From NCBI RefSeq assembly GCF_007655135.1, contig NC_045130.1, positions 1,860,001 to 1,924,000 on the forward strand: a stretch of DNA of 64,000 bases, written 5' to 3'. The notes beneath the pieces are model-generated. The model did not search any database. It worked only from the letters and a program-made list of their open reading frames with translations, and was not told the origin of the DNA. This document shows, one piece after another, positions 46,698 to 59,268 of the stretch (within the stretch, counting starts at the first letter, position 1; the number at the start of each line of letters is the position of its first letter). Origin of the DNA: Punica granatum (lineage: Eukaryota > Streptophyta > Magnoliopsida > Myrtales > Lythraceae). The translations under genes were made by a program, and so were the position numbers.

Positions 46698-49480
46698 TCA
46701 ATTACTGCAACTAACAATGAATGGTCTGGCAAAGTCGATAAACTCAGAGGTCCTGATTCCAAACTTCAGATCAACCTCCCCACCACCAAGCCAGAAGAAG
46801 TCCGGATAGAGCTTCACAATTGCTTCATCTAAAATCACCTGACACAACCAAAAAATCACAAAATAAGTTTAAAATGGGTAATTCATTACCATCACAGTCG
46901 ACTGACTCTGGTATGTTTCAAGCGTTCAGCTACTTGGTAAATGGCTTAATGGATAGCCCATGACTACACTTGTTCACAATTTCCCAACTACTTGGGGAAC
47001 TAATATCCAGCAGAACTGGATCCAAGTCGAGCAACTGCATTCTTAACTTCCAACCGATTTCTGAGAAGTGGCAGAAAGGGCAATCATTAAAGGGGGCCAC
47101 AATTACGTCGCAAAAAAACTTTTCCTGTGCCCTAAAAGTGCAATTCTAAAGACTGAAACAAAAGCTGTGAGTTGTGATGGTCCATGATGTTTGAATCCTT
47201 GGACCACCAAACAGCTGGCGGAGAAGTGGCAGGGACTCCAGGAATGAACTAGAGAGGGACAATCAAAGCATCAAGCATGAGGAACATCATGTCCTTTCTC
47301 CAACAGCATCATAAGGGAAGCTCGACACATTTTTATATGGCATAGACAAGATGCAAGCATAAAGGTAGTGATAATGACTATTATCTGTAGGATGCAGGAC
47401 AGGATACTAAACTGGCAATATCTCGGAACTATCTTAGACAAACATGTCATGTGCAGGTGCCGTGAGAAAGAAGATACCAGATACATATAAAGGTGATCAC
47501 TATTGAGAATATCTGAAACCAGCTTAGTTTTAATAGACTCGACGTGAAAATACATAGCAAAGAGCATTTATGAGCAACGACACAGGAGGAGAAAGAAGGC
47601 AAAGCTTTAGATGCAACACATACTCTACTAGCATAAAAGTAGAGAATTGTCGGAAATTCTATTCAATTCCAGAAAAGGAGCAGATCCTGAAGTAGAAAGG
47701 CCACACATGGTAAAGAGTAAAAAGTAGCAGAGACAGAGAATTTACGGGAATCTCAGTCTTCATTCCTATGCATGTCACTGCATTGTGCTCAAAACCAGTT
47801 AACATTTGCGAAGTCTCCTCAGGAGCAAGCCTCACTGCAATCAAGGAATAGGAACAGCTCAAAAGGTAATCCAGAAACTGAAGTCACTGGCATGAGTGTT
47901 CTTTGAGTGTATTTGCCAAACTTCCAAGAAATAATTTATTTGATGAACAAAAATAGTTGAATACATTGTGAAATATATGATAACGTTAAGATGGTTCTTA
48001 GGTCTTGCCATCTTTATGATAAAACACATAAAATAATTTTCTTATGTAGTTGGATTGACTCCAATTGTGAAATGTTGTCCAGAAACAAGATATTAGAATT
48101 TGTGTCCAGCACGTAAACATCAATGTTTTAGTTGCAGGACATGTTGTTTGAAAGAAACCTTCCTAGAAAGTTGCTGCACCTTTCTTTTTCAGCACACGGC
48201 AGGCTAAGAAAAAGATAACGACGCAATGCCCTTAGTTCTCTCAGCAAGACAGAGCTTTCAGTAGATTTGGCCTAGCCAGTTGAATACATCAAAAAGCATT
48301 CTTGGACTCTACACCCATCTATCGCCCACTCTTATTTAAGCACTGCATAAAGTTTGTCTCAAATTATACAAAGAAGACAGTTTCGTCTGCGACAAGATTG
48401 GCTCTGAAGTATGAAATGATTGTGTCTGATTGTTTAGGCACTGGGCATATAGTGGACTGGCAAAAATAAGGCATGTGTTACATCCAATGGAACACAATTT
48501 ATTATGTTCCTGATATGAATAACCAATAAGCCGGCAGAGACATTATTATTTCCACAACAGGTTTTACTCCTTTGGATGTTAACATTAAGATATACTAAAC
48601 GAACACCACCTAGTGACTCTTTTAACTGAAGGAACATTATTTAACTGAAGGAACATCATTTAACTGAAGGGGCTTCATGCGAGCATTCAGTAAAAACAAT
48701 CCTCGAAAAAGAATTCAATTCAAACTGTAAAGGAGTACTCATATGTTCAGAGTGAACAACTTACTATTGAACTTCTTTTTGGGAACCTTGCCGCCGTTCA
48801 GCAAGTATAGATAGTTCTTCAGTGATTCGGCATTAAGTCGAGCAGTGTACTGCGAAAAATAAGCAGTTTACATGAGACAGAATAGACAGCTTCAGCTGTC
48901 AAGCTGAGATATGTCCCAAAGGAGGTACCTGAACAACGACAACATAGTACTTCGAATTGTTACGATCACTACAATCAGTTATATTAGCTGGGGCTTGTGT
49001 ATTGACCTGTCATATGCCGGAAAAAAAAATGATTAGCTCAAACCAAAGCATGATAAGCTTTGCCTAACACTGAAATGCAGAAGCATAAATAAAAAAGCTC
49101 AGTTCGAATGATTGGAACGTGATCAGGAAGATGAGTTCACTCACCATGACGATGCTCTTGCAGAGATGATCGATGGAATGCGCCCCGAGCAAGTCGCGGC
49201 GTTCTTCAAAAGTCCGGTCGTAGTAATCGCCCGGCACTCTCTTGAAGCAGAAGTCTCTGACGCCGCTGCTCTTGAGAATAGCGGAGAGCCGAGCTTCCGT
49301 TTCAGAGACTTCAGCTGTCGCGCCGCAGTTCGCGGCGGGAGGGGATGAGACGGACAGCGAGGAGGAGAGATTGTCGGAGAGGTAAGAGAGCTCGAGGCTC
49401 GATGTGCGTTCAAGGATCCGGACTTGAACGCGCTCCAGCTCCGCGAGCGCCTCCATTGCCGTCCGCCTGTCTCGCTCCAT
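46698..49480 (-). CDS. YbaK/ProX-type aminoacyl-tRNA editing-domain protein
   Basis: Exons in transcript order are 49480-49145, 49006-48929, 48849-48765, 47834-47746 and 46838-46698. All are in phase, giving 242 residues. An N-terminal coiled helix (about 1-45, with MEALAELERVQVRILER) precedes the YbaK/aa-tRNA deacylase domain (about 75-235). That domain shows KYYVVVVQYTARLN, a glycine-rich LNGGKVPKKKF region, GFEHNAVTCIGM and the closing WLGGGEVDLKFGI block. The family hydrolyses mischarged tRNAs in trans (for example Cys- or Ala-tRNA-Pro), but the substrate of this plant branch is not established. Arabidopsis has a similar free-standing protein that I recall as At4g16510. Five site II motifs cluster just upstream. 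Confidence 0.9.
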
Positions 49481-50761
49481 CTATCTCCGCTCCGCCGCCG
49501 CCGGCGATGACTGTTGAGGAGTGGCCACTGACTGCTACTGCAAGCCTGCAGATGCGTTGTCGTCTGCCGTGGAATAATCGACAATGGGCTCATATTGGGC
49601 CGAGATTTATTGGGCCTCTTAATGGGCCGGATTATCTTGGGCCTGAGCTTTGCGTTTGGTAATGGAGCATAATGAAATGGAAATGCCTTCCCATCCTTTC
49701 ACTCTATTTCCTTATTTTGTATCAATTTTGTAAGCCGAAATGAGCATTTCATTAAATTTAACATTTCTTCTTCTTAAGTGAAGATGAAGACTGAGAGACA
49801 GAGAGAGATGGAAAGCGTGAGGTTTTTTACTCTTTTGTCAAGCCGAGTCTTGTCCCCAGTCTTGGGCTGTTTGTCGAGTTGGGCCAATTCTTAAGCTCAT
49901 TCAGTTGGGCTTAGGCTCAATTCGTGGCCCAACCCATATCACGTTCAATTCCGGCGTACCAACTGACATCAAAAGTCATCGAGTCCGACAGCCTAGGAAG
50001 AACAAATACAATCTACATTAGCCGTGGAGCATTCATAAAAGTATCGAAGCACATTACTCGTGTTAAAGATTACGGAGTTCATCTCCTCTCCTAACATGGA
50101 AAGTTATGTTTGTTCGAGAATTATTATTATTATTATAGATAGATGAAAACTGGTCTGTACCGACCATATGAGGACACATAATCCTCCTCGTTTTTATAAT
50201 TTTTCCCAAATTTCATTATATTCAAAAGTTTTTATGAATTTGTATAATTTTTCACTTTTATCCCTCTAACTCTTTCTAACATACGTGATTATGATCTTTA
50301 TATGTCTTTCTCCACATTTTCCAAATTAATCTTCCTGAATATTAATTTCAAAAACAGAACATGTACTATTTATGTCGTAAAAAACGGTGTTAGAGATTAG
50401 AGTAAAATCCAGATTACCTGAAAACCGTTCTAATGCTCAAGGGAAAAATGGATTGCCAAGTTCGGTTTGTGCTTCCAAGAACAGGTTCTATTATCTTTAT
50501 CAATAATGGATTAACTCCTTTACGACATTGAATGCGGTCATGAGAAATTGGAGCAAAATCTGACACAAAGGTTGATCTTGACCTGTTTAGTAAATGAATC
50601 ACGGTATAAGGAGGACAAGACATACAATAAATCAACTCTAATCATACAAGAGAAATATCATAAGAAGAGGAACAAAAAACAGAGCCACGACATCCCAAAA
50701 TTATTCGACAAATTAAAGGAAAATGTCAAAGTAAGCATTAGTGAATCAAAGTCATGAAATC
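49481..50761. other. Spacer between YbaK-like and LDH genes
   Basis: Both flanking genes are on the minus strand, so this holds the YbaK-like promoter at the left and the LDH 3' UTR at the right. The middle is AT-rich with an ATT run near 50125. No gene was seen. Confidence 0.55.
49585..49643 (-). promoter_or_regulatory. Cluster of five site II (TGGGCC/T) motifs upstream of the YbaK-like gene
   Basis: TGGGCT at 49585-49590 and TGGGCC at 49596, 49611, 49623 and 49638 lie within 59 bp, about 105-163 bp upstream of the start codon. Site II motifs are TCP-factor sites typical of genes for translation and organelle function, consistent with a tRNA-editing role. Confidence 0.7.
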
Positions 50762-52037
50762 TCAGATTTCCAATTGACCAATCAGCTCCAAGATGGTCTT
50801 AGCGGAGGCTTGGAGCCGGTGAGTCTCCTCATCGTCCATGTGCACATTGGTCACGCCCAGCACCCCGCCCCGCCCGAGTTGAGCTGGAAGGCTGAGGAAC
50901 ACGTCCCCACCTTCGATATCGTAGAATCCCCTCGCGAGAACTGAGATTGGGTGGATCCTGCGTTGGTCCCTGAGCAAGGTGCGAGCCAGGCTCGCCACAG
51001 AGTAGCCAATTGCCCAGGATGTGTAGCCCTTGAGTCGTATGACCTCGTACGCGCTGTCTATGACCTCCTTGTGGATGTTCTCCAAGGTTTCCTTCTCGTA
51101 TGCGATCTGCTGCTTCTTAAGGAAGCTCAGGACTGGGACCCCTCCGACGCTGATGCTGGACCATAGCGCCACTGAGCTATCCCCATGCTCCCCGACTATG
51201 TAGGCCTTATCAGAATTAATCAATGCAGACAATGATGCTGTTAACAACGTAGGCATACCTACACTTATAATGTAGCATAATTTATGCCTAATTTTCCACT
51301 AAAAAAGACCCCCCAAAAACAACATTGGAGACATGAAAAAAAAATGTGGAAAAAAACCCCAAAAAAAAAAAAACAACTTTAGAAATTGGCAGATTTTTTA
51401 ATTAGATTTGCTCCGGTAGTGCACATACCTGTACATCTTGGGCGTTGACGTCAAGATGGTCAGCGATGAGGAACCTGAACCTGGAGGAGTCAAGGTTCGT
51501 GCCCGACCCGATGACCCGGTTGGAGGGGAACCCGGACAGCTTCCATGCGACGTAGGTTAGGATGTCCACCGGGTTGGACACGATGAGGAGGATGGTGTCG
51601 GGGCAGTACTTCGCCAGCGGCGGGACGATGGAGCGGAACAGCGCCACGTTACGATTGAGGAGGTTGAGGCGGGTCTCGCCGGGGATCTGGCGGGCACCGG
51701 CGGTGACGATGCAGAGGTCGGATCCGGTGGTGACGGCGTAGTCGACGTCGGCGATGATCTTGGTGCGGGGGAGGAAGGCGGCGGCGTGTTGGAGGTCGAG
51801 CATCTCGCCGCGGAGCTTGTCGGGCTTGGCGTCGACGAGGACGAGCTCGTCGGCGAGGTCCTGGGTGAGGATGGTCTGGGCGATGGCCATGCCGACGTTG
51901 CCGGCGCCGATGACGGAGATCTTGGTGTGGCGCTTGGTGGGGGAGGGCGGGGCAGTGTTGTGGATGGGCCTGAAGAAGGCCCGGGTCAGATCCAGCCCGC
52001 CGGGGCCCAGCGACGATGCCGATGCGCTCTGATGCAT
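50762..52037 (-). CDS. LDH: L-lactate dehydrogenase (NAD-dependent)
   Basis: Exons 52037-51429 and 51205-50762 (intron 51206-51428) give 350 residues. The ATG at 52037 is used because the frame extends upstream only to a TTG. The NAD-binding GAGNVG motif is at 44-49 and an acidic D69 follows the second beta strand, as expected for NAD preference. The substrate loop has Gln at 117 (GARQIPGE), which marks lactate and not malate specificity. The catalytic His is in GEHGDSS (H210), and the SNPVDILTY and [12 protein letters not shown] blocks are present. The enzyme reduces pyruvate to lactate in the cytosol, chiefly under low oxygen. The intron has unusual poly-A and poly-C tracts near 51300-51375. 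Confidence 0.96.
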
Positions 52038-52117
52038 CTCTCTCAATTAATTCGCTGTGCTAGCTAGTGGTGTTCTTGATTTGATGATATGCTGTGAAAA
52101 AGGAACACGAACTGTTC

Positions 52118-52123
52118 TTATAT
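52118..52123 (-). promoter_or_regulatory. Candidate TATA box of LDH
   Basis: TATAAG on the minus strand, within ACATATAAGAAC, about 80 bp upstream of the LDH start codon. The position is good for a core promoter. Confidence 0.5.
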
Positions 52124-53249
52124 GTATTACAGAAAGTGAGTGGAAGTCCGCTCCACGAAAGGGGAGAAAGGATGGTGATGGTATTAATTATTATTACCAA
52201 AAAAAAAAGAAAAGAAGGAAGATCTTTTGACTAAAAAATGAAAAAAAGTTTTTTCGAGAAAATATTATATGAGTATTACTCAATGCATTTGGTTAAGTAA
52301 ATTTTATAAAAATACATACAAGTGATAATATGTCCCTCGGTGGCCTCACAAACTCCTATTTATATGTATTTTCATTACTAATTATTCATTTACAGTAAGT
52401 GAGTTACATTCATTGAATAATTTTTTTTCTTAATTTTTTTAATCTTTAGTTACCTTTTTCAGCATTACATGAATATATATATATATGTGTGTGTGTCGGA
52501 TAACATATTATTTTTGCTCAACAAGTGAAAGAAAATTCAATCCACAACAAAAGCCGAGTACAAGAACAAAAACGTCTCGGAACATATTATGCGTTAGATA
52601 CTTTGGACTTTGTAATTGGCCCAATCAATTTGACTAGGAAGTAATATGCGCAATGTCGTGGGTCGAAAAATTTCTTTTGTCAATATTTTGATTTATGTAG
52701 TAACCGATACATGGTATAATTGAAACTAATTATAAAACTATTTATGTGTAAAAATTATGAACTCTCGATTGCTAATAAATGATTCAAATTTTCTAAAAAG
52801 TAACTGTAATTAATATGACATATGATATAAAAAGGTAAAAAAGATTTAGAAATAACCGATCCAATCATAAGATCAGATCATTTGACTTGACGTTCAACTA
52901 GGTCTCACCGTTGCCTTGTTAGGTCGGAGTAAAAAACGTTAAATAGAAAAAAAAATATTAAAAAAATAAGACACCTAAAATTCCCTAGTTGCAACCCAAA
53001 ATTTGGGAAAGATTATCTGTATTTTTATGTAATATTTCTAATATAGAATTGATTTTGATTTTTCTAAATAAAAGTTGAAAGAAAGAAATATTTTTTGGAA
53101 ATAATTTGTAACAATGGAATGATTTGACTTCGTGGATTGGCCGGATTACAATATCTTATTTGAATTAGATTTTAAAACATGAAAAGAAGGGGATAAATTT
53201 TTTTAAAAAAAGACATTTTATATTTTTAGGCAAAATTAAAAAGAAAAGA

Positions 53250-53282
53250 GTGGCGAGTGGGGAAAAGCTCCCCACTCGCCAC
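53250..53282. repeat. Perfect 14-bp inverted repeat (GC-rich hairpin)
   Basis: Arms GTGGCGAGTGGGGA (53250-53263) and TCCCCACTCGCCAC (53269-53282) pair perfectly around a 5-base loop, in otherwise AT-rich DNA. The function is unknown. It could be a transposon terminus, but no CTRR end or matching partner was found. Confidence 0.85.
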
Positions 53283-55111
53283 CATGGTCCATGCCGGGAC
53301 CTATAATCGCTTCTTTGAATATTGATATTGATGAACAGTCCTTGGGGTAATTTGTGGGGGTTATTAGATTAGTCAACGGTCAAACGTCAGGACGGCTTCG
53401 TCTTCTCCAAGTTTCAAACATAGGAATTTAGAATCCACGCATATGCCCTGAGCGACCAAACCACGCGCATATCTTAGCAAAACGAGGTTTCTTGTAGGAA
53501 AAATAAGGCAATCACAAATTCCTTGTTTCGGTAATAAATGTAATTTATGAATTTAGTATAATAAAATAAGAATTATAAAAATTAATAAATAATACAAATA
53601 GGTTCATCAAGTATTTTTGTTATATCTTTGTCCCTCACATGACTTCTAAAATTAATTAACGGGCACTAAAAAGAATAAAATAAAAATCTAGAAGGCTTGA
53701 ATGAATATGTAATGTAGCGTATGGCATGTAGGTGGCTTGATGTGCACCTAAAGAAATCGAGACTGTCAAAAACTTAAAAAGCACAGCTGCCCGGACAATT
53801 TCTTTCCGCTGCCCCAGTACTATCCCGTGGGCGACATTTGACAAAAACATCTTTCTTCCTCCACCGCCACCGGCCCTTCCATATTTCTTTAGTCCCCCCG
53901 TCAAGCATCCTTTATATATATATATTCCCATCTTTATTTTTGTAACAATGAAAATGGAAAATAAAAAAATTACTATAAATTTCACTAATATAGGAATTAA
54001 TGAGATCGGTTTATATGTGAGCCTACAATTCCGCATATAGAATGACTCGTATTCGTTTTGATTGCAGTTTTTTTTTTATGAGCGATAACTAAAACGGATA
54101 ATACATCTTGAACGAGTAGTTAAGGTTCCAACGGATATACTTAATAATGCATTTTGAAAGAAAGGCGTGCCCTTGAAACTTATAAGCTCACTATGACCCT
54201 TTTTTTTAAATGATGTGGAATTTAAATAGTCTTAATATCCATCAAAAATCAAATCGAATCAAGAATATGTAGATTTGAATTGGATGGAAGATAGATATCA
54301 CTAACTGAATATCATTTCTTACTTTCTTTTTTAATTCAATAATATATTTGTAAGGCTCTTCTTTACAAAAACCGAACTTTTCTTTGCAATTGACCCTAAC
54401 CTCTCCTTTTCTGGCATTTCATTCATTTCATCTTATGGGACGGCGGCAAAATGTTCAATAGAATGCCTTTTTTTTTTCTTTTTTTCTTTCTAGATCTAAA
54501 CTCCACAGGAAAATAATGCAACCCTTTAGAACAGAAAGACCACATGACTCCAAGAAACTTCTCCTGCTTTCCAGCCCCCTGATTTTATTTTCCACCTCTC
54601 AACATATTTTTCTTTTACATTTCCAACTTAACTCCTCTTTGCTTTATTGTTCCTCTATGCAAAGAGTGAGTTTCATTCGAGCTTAACGAGTGACCCTTTG
54701 AGACCAATCATATGCATGGATTATTATGGACCGAGATTTGTTTGATGCACAATGGATAAAGGTTTTCAAAAACATGGGTGGATATATAAAGTGCCTTGTT
54801 GAGTCGGTGGCTCGGTAATTCATTAACTCTAGGTTCCTCACAAGATCCTTTGACGCTGTCTGTGATCGAAAGACGTACGAATGGATCCATGGAAAACACC
54901 CCCGTCATACAAAAAACGACTTAGCTAATGCTAATTGATTCAGCATGAAGAAAATCCATACTGCAAAAGTTTTATCCTTTTGCTGGGTCGATTATGTTCG
55001 AACCGGATTAATCGAGACCCGTTGAACATCCGAATATCAGAGTGCACACCCAAAAAATTAAGCTAATTGATTCACTGCGAATCTAATGGTCCTCTCTCTC
55101 ATTTGCATTTT

Positions 55112-55213
55112 GGGCCGAAATAAAAACATCCCATCTATATTCTCGGCCCACTATTGAGCCCTGAAAGCCCAATTTTCCCAAACCTATAAGGGCGGAGCCC
55201 ATCCAAGGCCCAA
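55112..55213 (+). promoter_or_regulatory. Five site II (TGGGCC/T) motifs upstream of NDUFB8
   Basis: TGGGCC at 55112-55117, and reverse-oriented GGCCCA at 55146 and 55208 and AGCCCA at 55167 and 55197. They lie about 155-255 bp upstream of the ATG. Site II elements are the hallmark of nuclear genes for plant mitochondrial respiratory-chain subunits. Confidence 0.78.
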
Positions 55214-55366
55214 TGGGTTCTCCGTCCTCATTGATCAACGCCAAGAGGCAGTAGCCACCAGCTACTAGCTAGCGGTCCGGTCTCCTCTCCGTGAGCTGAA
55301 GTGCAGCGCTAGTGAACAAATCATTCTATCTTGTTGCCGAGAAAACAATCGGAAGAGAGATCGATC

Positions 55367-56993
55367 ATGGCAGGTCGATTGAGCACCGTCGCATCGAGGA
55401 TCATGGGCGGGAACGGCGTCGTTTCCCGCTCCGTCGCCTCCTCTCTCCGCCTCAGATCCGGCATGGGCCTCCCCGTCGGCAAGCACATCGTCCCCGACAA
55501 GCCTGTGAGCATTTCTGCAACCTAGCTCATCGATTCTCCTTTTCGGAGTATATATGTACCCGAAATCTATTTCATTTGTTTGTCTACGGTGCTTTTTAGG
55601 TGCCGGTGAATGATGAGCTGGTCTGGGACAACGGCACTCCATTCCCGGAACCCTGTATTGACAGGATTGCCGATACCGTCGGCAAGGTCAGGGTTTTTAC
55701 TTCCTGTCTACAATTCTCTCCACTGCACATGGCGATTGAGTGAAATATAGTCTATATTCCATTTTTCCTGCAGTATGAAGCATTGGCTTGGCTCTGTAGC
55801 GGTTTGGGCTTTTTCGCATCGTTGGGGCTTTTGGCCGTGTGGAACGATAAGGCCTCGAAGATACCATTTGTGAGTTATAACAATTTAACTCAATAGTCTT
55901 CCAATATATTTTGCTATTAATTGTGAAGGAGGACAGATTTTGTTCCACTGCTACTTCTGGTTATGTATTTTGCTGTTTGTGGCATATGAAATTTGGTGTA
56001 AGAGCCATTGATTGCATTAAGGATTGCACGTTTTATGTTATTAAGAAACTTCGCATTGTGGGCTTGAATATGGCTGGGACGAAGACGTGCAGAAAATGAA
56101 TTCAGTTTCATTTTCATACAAGGAGTAGTGTATGGCGAGCAATACTGTTTGTTACTGATAAATGAATTCAATTTCATATTCATACATGGAGTAGCTGACG
56201 TGATAGTGAGGGAGGCCTGCTGCTCTGGATACGAGGACGCTGTTTAGCTTGATAAGATATGTCCCTTGGATTGGTGAAGGTTGACAGTGGGAAAAAAGGT
56301 TTAAGCCTGGATATGGTGATAGTTGATGCCACCTTCGTTTTTCTGGAAATAAATTTGCTCTGCCACTTCTCTAGTGGATTATTTTGAAAGCGATGGGGGT
56401 TATGAGTATATTTTATTAATGAAATTTCTTGCCATTCTAACTATATTATGAGATGCCTGTCGGTGCAATGGCTTGTCTGATTTTGAGGTCAGCTTTGGAT
56501 TGCAGTTGTCATTTATAAGCGCTAAACATTAATCAGAATAAGAGATTGTTTTGGACAATATTTGTTGATCGTTGACAGCAGTGGATTGTTGTTGGTAACA
56601 ACTTATAACTGCTTTCCACACAGAATTCAGGGGTTTTCAGCAAGAGATCAAAAGATCGCTCAATCTTATCCATAAGCTACAGAGAATCTTAAATGCTAAT
56701 TATTGCTTCCCTCAACTAACATTGAGTTACCATGTGTTGAAGGCCAATTCATTTTGGCCGTTCATATTCTATGAAAGAGTGATCAGCAATTCTGATTCAT
56801 GTACTGAAACGCTGCTTGCATTTAACTTTTGTAACTTTAAAGTGCGAGGTTGAGAAGATTGTGTCCTCATCTTTGCATATTAATACGTGCTTCAGTTGAG
56901 ATGTTGTTTTCTCACTCGTGTTCTTTCCTTTTCCAGACACCTAAAGCATACCCATATGACAACTTGCGGGTTGAGCTTGGCGGGGAGCCATAG
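55367..56993 (+). CDS. NDUFB8: NADH dehydrogenase 1 beta subcomplex subunit 8 (complex I)
   Basis: Exons 55367-55504, 55600-55686, 55774-55869 and 56937-56993 give 125 residues, the usual plant length. The protein opens with a basic, hydroxylated presequence-like region, then MGLPVGKHIVPDKP and DELVWDNGTPFPEPCIDRIA. One membrane helix (about 80-98, with GLGFFASLGLLAVW) and a C-terminal YPYDNLRVELGGEP block follow. These are the conserved plant NDUFB8 signatures. It is an accessory subunit in the membrane arm of mitochondrial complex I. Intron 3 is about 1.1 kb. Site II motifs upstream fit co-regulation with other respiratory genes. Confidence 0.95.
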
Positions 56994-57973
56994 GTAGATT
57001 TTGATGCCATTGATCTCAACCCTCTGTCACTTCATGTGAGAGCTGTCCTGTTCACCTCTTTTCTTTGAAATTGGAACTGTCAAAACTGATGACAATGTTC
57101 AAATGTTGCATAGTCGAGACCTTGCAAAATAATTCTGTAATAAAGTTGCACTAGATTTTGTTCACCGATTGTGCTTATTTACTGTATCTGCTGGGAAATG
57201 CAGGGACATGCATTGAACATTTATCTATGCTTGTGTTGTTTGTTTATATACCCTGTGAAGCAGATGAAACTCTTCTTCTTATCCTCTAGTCAATATGGAT
57301 GAATATAATACGTATGAGCTGCTAAAAATCTAATGATAAGATCCAGCTTAAGCAGAGCAGGATATCCATTTGCTCCCCTGTTACTCGTGAACATGAATTT
57401 TATAATCAATCCCGGATCCCGATCTATGTCAAATATTCAGAAGTCAATTCGCATGACAGAAAGTCCCAGGTGATTGCTTCTGTTTAACTTTCTACCGTAT
57501 CATCTTTCGGCATAGTGCAGAGCTTCTATTTTTGGTAGCTTCTTGTAGATTTTGCTTCGCAAAAAGGGGACTTCAATTTTCACTCTCATTTTCATTCAGA
57601 AGCTTGAGCTTTGGACACTGTCCAAATGGCTACTGATTATGTAGCATTTTAAATATGCCTTATCCTCTTTGCACATGGAATTATATCCCTACATGATCAG
57701 AGTGGGAATTATTTTGCTTGTAGGATAGCCCAATGACAGTTAACCATTGCAGAAAGCTCCGAAGTCCATAATCTTCAAGCCAGCTTGTTCTCGACATTTT
57801 GGCCTAACAACTTGCCCTTATGCTTCCCTTTCCCTGTATTTTATTCCGGAACAGATCATCGATCCGCCTTATAAAACCGTCCGCCTGCTTCACTTCACTT
57901 CACTGCTCAAACCAATTTCAAAGTTCTTCCAGCAAACGCCTGTTAAGAACCCGAGGGAACTCCTTGTCAACCG
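56994..57973. other. Spacer between NDUFB8 and the first HyPRP copy
   Basis: NDUFB8 3' UTR followed by the HyPRP promoter. No additional gene was recognised. Confidence 0.55.
57869..57876 (+). promoter_or_regulatory. TATA box of the frameshifted HyPRP
   Basis: TTATAAAA lies 98 bp upstream of the ATG. The promoter looks intact even though the reading frame is broken. Confidence 0.6.
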
Positions 57974-58380
57974 ATGGCTCCGAAAAGTCTTGCTGCAGCT
58001 GCACTCTTGATCGCCCTCAATCTCCTCTTCTTCACCATGGTCAGCTCCATTATGTTCCCTGCTCGCCACCACCAAAGGTCCACCACAAGCACCACCACCC
58101 AAAGCAACCGCCCTCCCAGCCCACTTGCCCTAGGGACACCCTCAAGTTGGGTTTCTGCGCCGACTTGTTGAACAGTTTGGTCCATCTCGTCGTGGGGACC
58201 CCACCGGTAACACCCTGCTGCAGCCTCATTGAAGGCTTGGCCGATCTTGAGGCTGCAGTCTGCCCCTGCAAAGCCATCAAGGCCAATGCTCTGGGGATCA
58301 ACCTCAACCTTCCCATCTCACTGAGCTTGTTGCTGAATACTTGCGGGAAAAACGTTCCTTCCGGGTTCCAATGTGCTTAG
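57974..58380 (+). pseudogene. Frameshifted 8-cysteine hybrid proline-rich protein (HyPRP)
   Basis: The signal peptide (MAPKSLAAAALLIALNLLFF, from the ATG at 57974) reads in one frame. The His/Pro-rich linker and the whole 8-cysteine domain (ending at 58380 with VPSGFQCA) read in another. The switch lies around 58040-58055. The 8CM has all eight cysteines in the C...C...CC...CxC...C...C order, but one usually conserved VCLC segment reads VCPC. Similarity to the intact gene at 63471-63875 shows both halves belong to one DC2.15/AIR1-like gene. A single-base indel, real or from assembly, explains this best. If the indel is an error, the gene is functional. Confidence 0.82.
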
Positions 58381-58925
58381 AGTGTCCTATTGATTCTCAT
58401 TCCGGATCTCGCACCATTTCTCATTCCTTTCGGTATCTCTATTTTATGTTCTTTGAAGGGCTCTGAGGTTTCAAGCTGTGGTCCTTCTCCGTTGCAACTG
58501 TGACGTATCTTCCTATCGAATTTGTGATCGTTCCTGAAATCCATAAGAGATAGATTTCGTCCTTTTGATTAAAAGTGTTGAAATTCGGGTTGTTTGTTGG
58601 AATCGCCAAGAGCTTAATCTAAGTGATCTGGGCTACAAGATTATGTGGAAGCCCATATCAAGCATATATTATTAGCCCAAATTTTTTGTAGAAATGAATC
58701 CACAAACAAGTCTCATGCTAACAACCGACCTCAATTTAGTACATTTTGGTGTTATTAGATGTTTTACTCGGAATTAATTGCATGATGAGTAATAATACAA
58801 TCCATCAACTGGACTGTCCATGAACCGTCGAGAGCTGTTAGATCATCATAAGCCTCTTGTTGAATCCAACTCTCTTGAAGAGTTCATGAATAGTCGAGTT
58901 CATGGTTCGTAAAGTTTCTACAGCT

Positions 58926-59268
58926 TTGTTTGGTTTTGGAGTAATCTTTTTATTCTACTTTAACTTCACTCATCTTCAATTCAACAACACAATTATTATT
59001 TTTCCATTTTTCTTCAATTATTACATCTTAACTACTATTCAACTCAATTTTTAATAGTAAATTCTCTTAACTATTCATTACTTTTTTTCACAATTCAGCG
59101 ACACAATCATTATTTTCTCTAAATTATTTATTATTTTTCTCACATTTTTCTATGATTCAATAACACAATTTTTTTTTCTCCCTCCACCTTATTATTATAA
59201 TCCAATTATATATATATATATATATAGTTAGAATGGAATTGAGTTTAACTCAACTCTATTTCCAAAGA
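58926..59268 (+). mobile_element. MITE-A copy 4
   Basis: Begins with GTTTGGTTTTGGAG and ends near GAGTTTAACTCAACTCTATT. The interior repeats CAATTCAACAACACAATTATT- and AACTATTCATTAC-type blocks seen in the other copies. A TA microsatellite (about 59210-59226) has expanded within it. Confidence 0.65.

Larger units (their letters stand above)
52038..55366. other. Divergent spacer between LDH and NDUFB8
   Basis: A strongly AT-rich 3.3-kb region with the LDH promoter at the left, a perfect GC-rich hairpin at 53250-53282 and the NDUFB8 promoter at the right. The few ORFs present look random. Confidence 0.55.

Noticed and set aside
51429..52046. LDH start at 52046
   Set aside because: The codon is TTG on the minus strand; the ATG at 52037 is used.
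53250..53282. Helitron 3' end at the hairpin
   Set aside because: No CTRR end lies at the required distance downstream and no 5' TC terminus was found.
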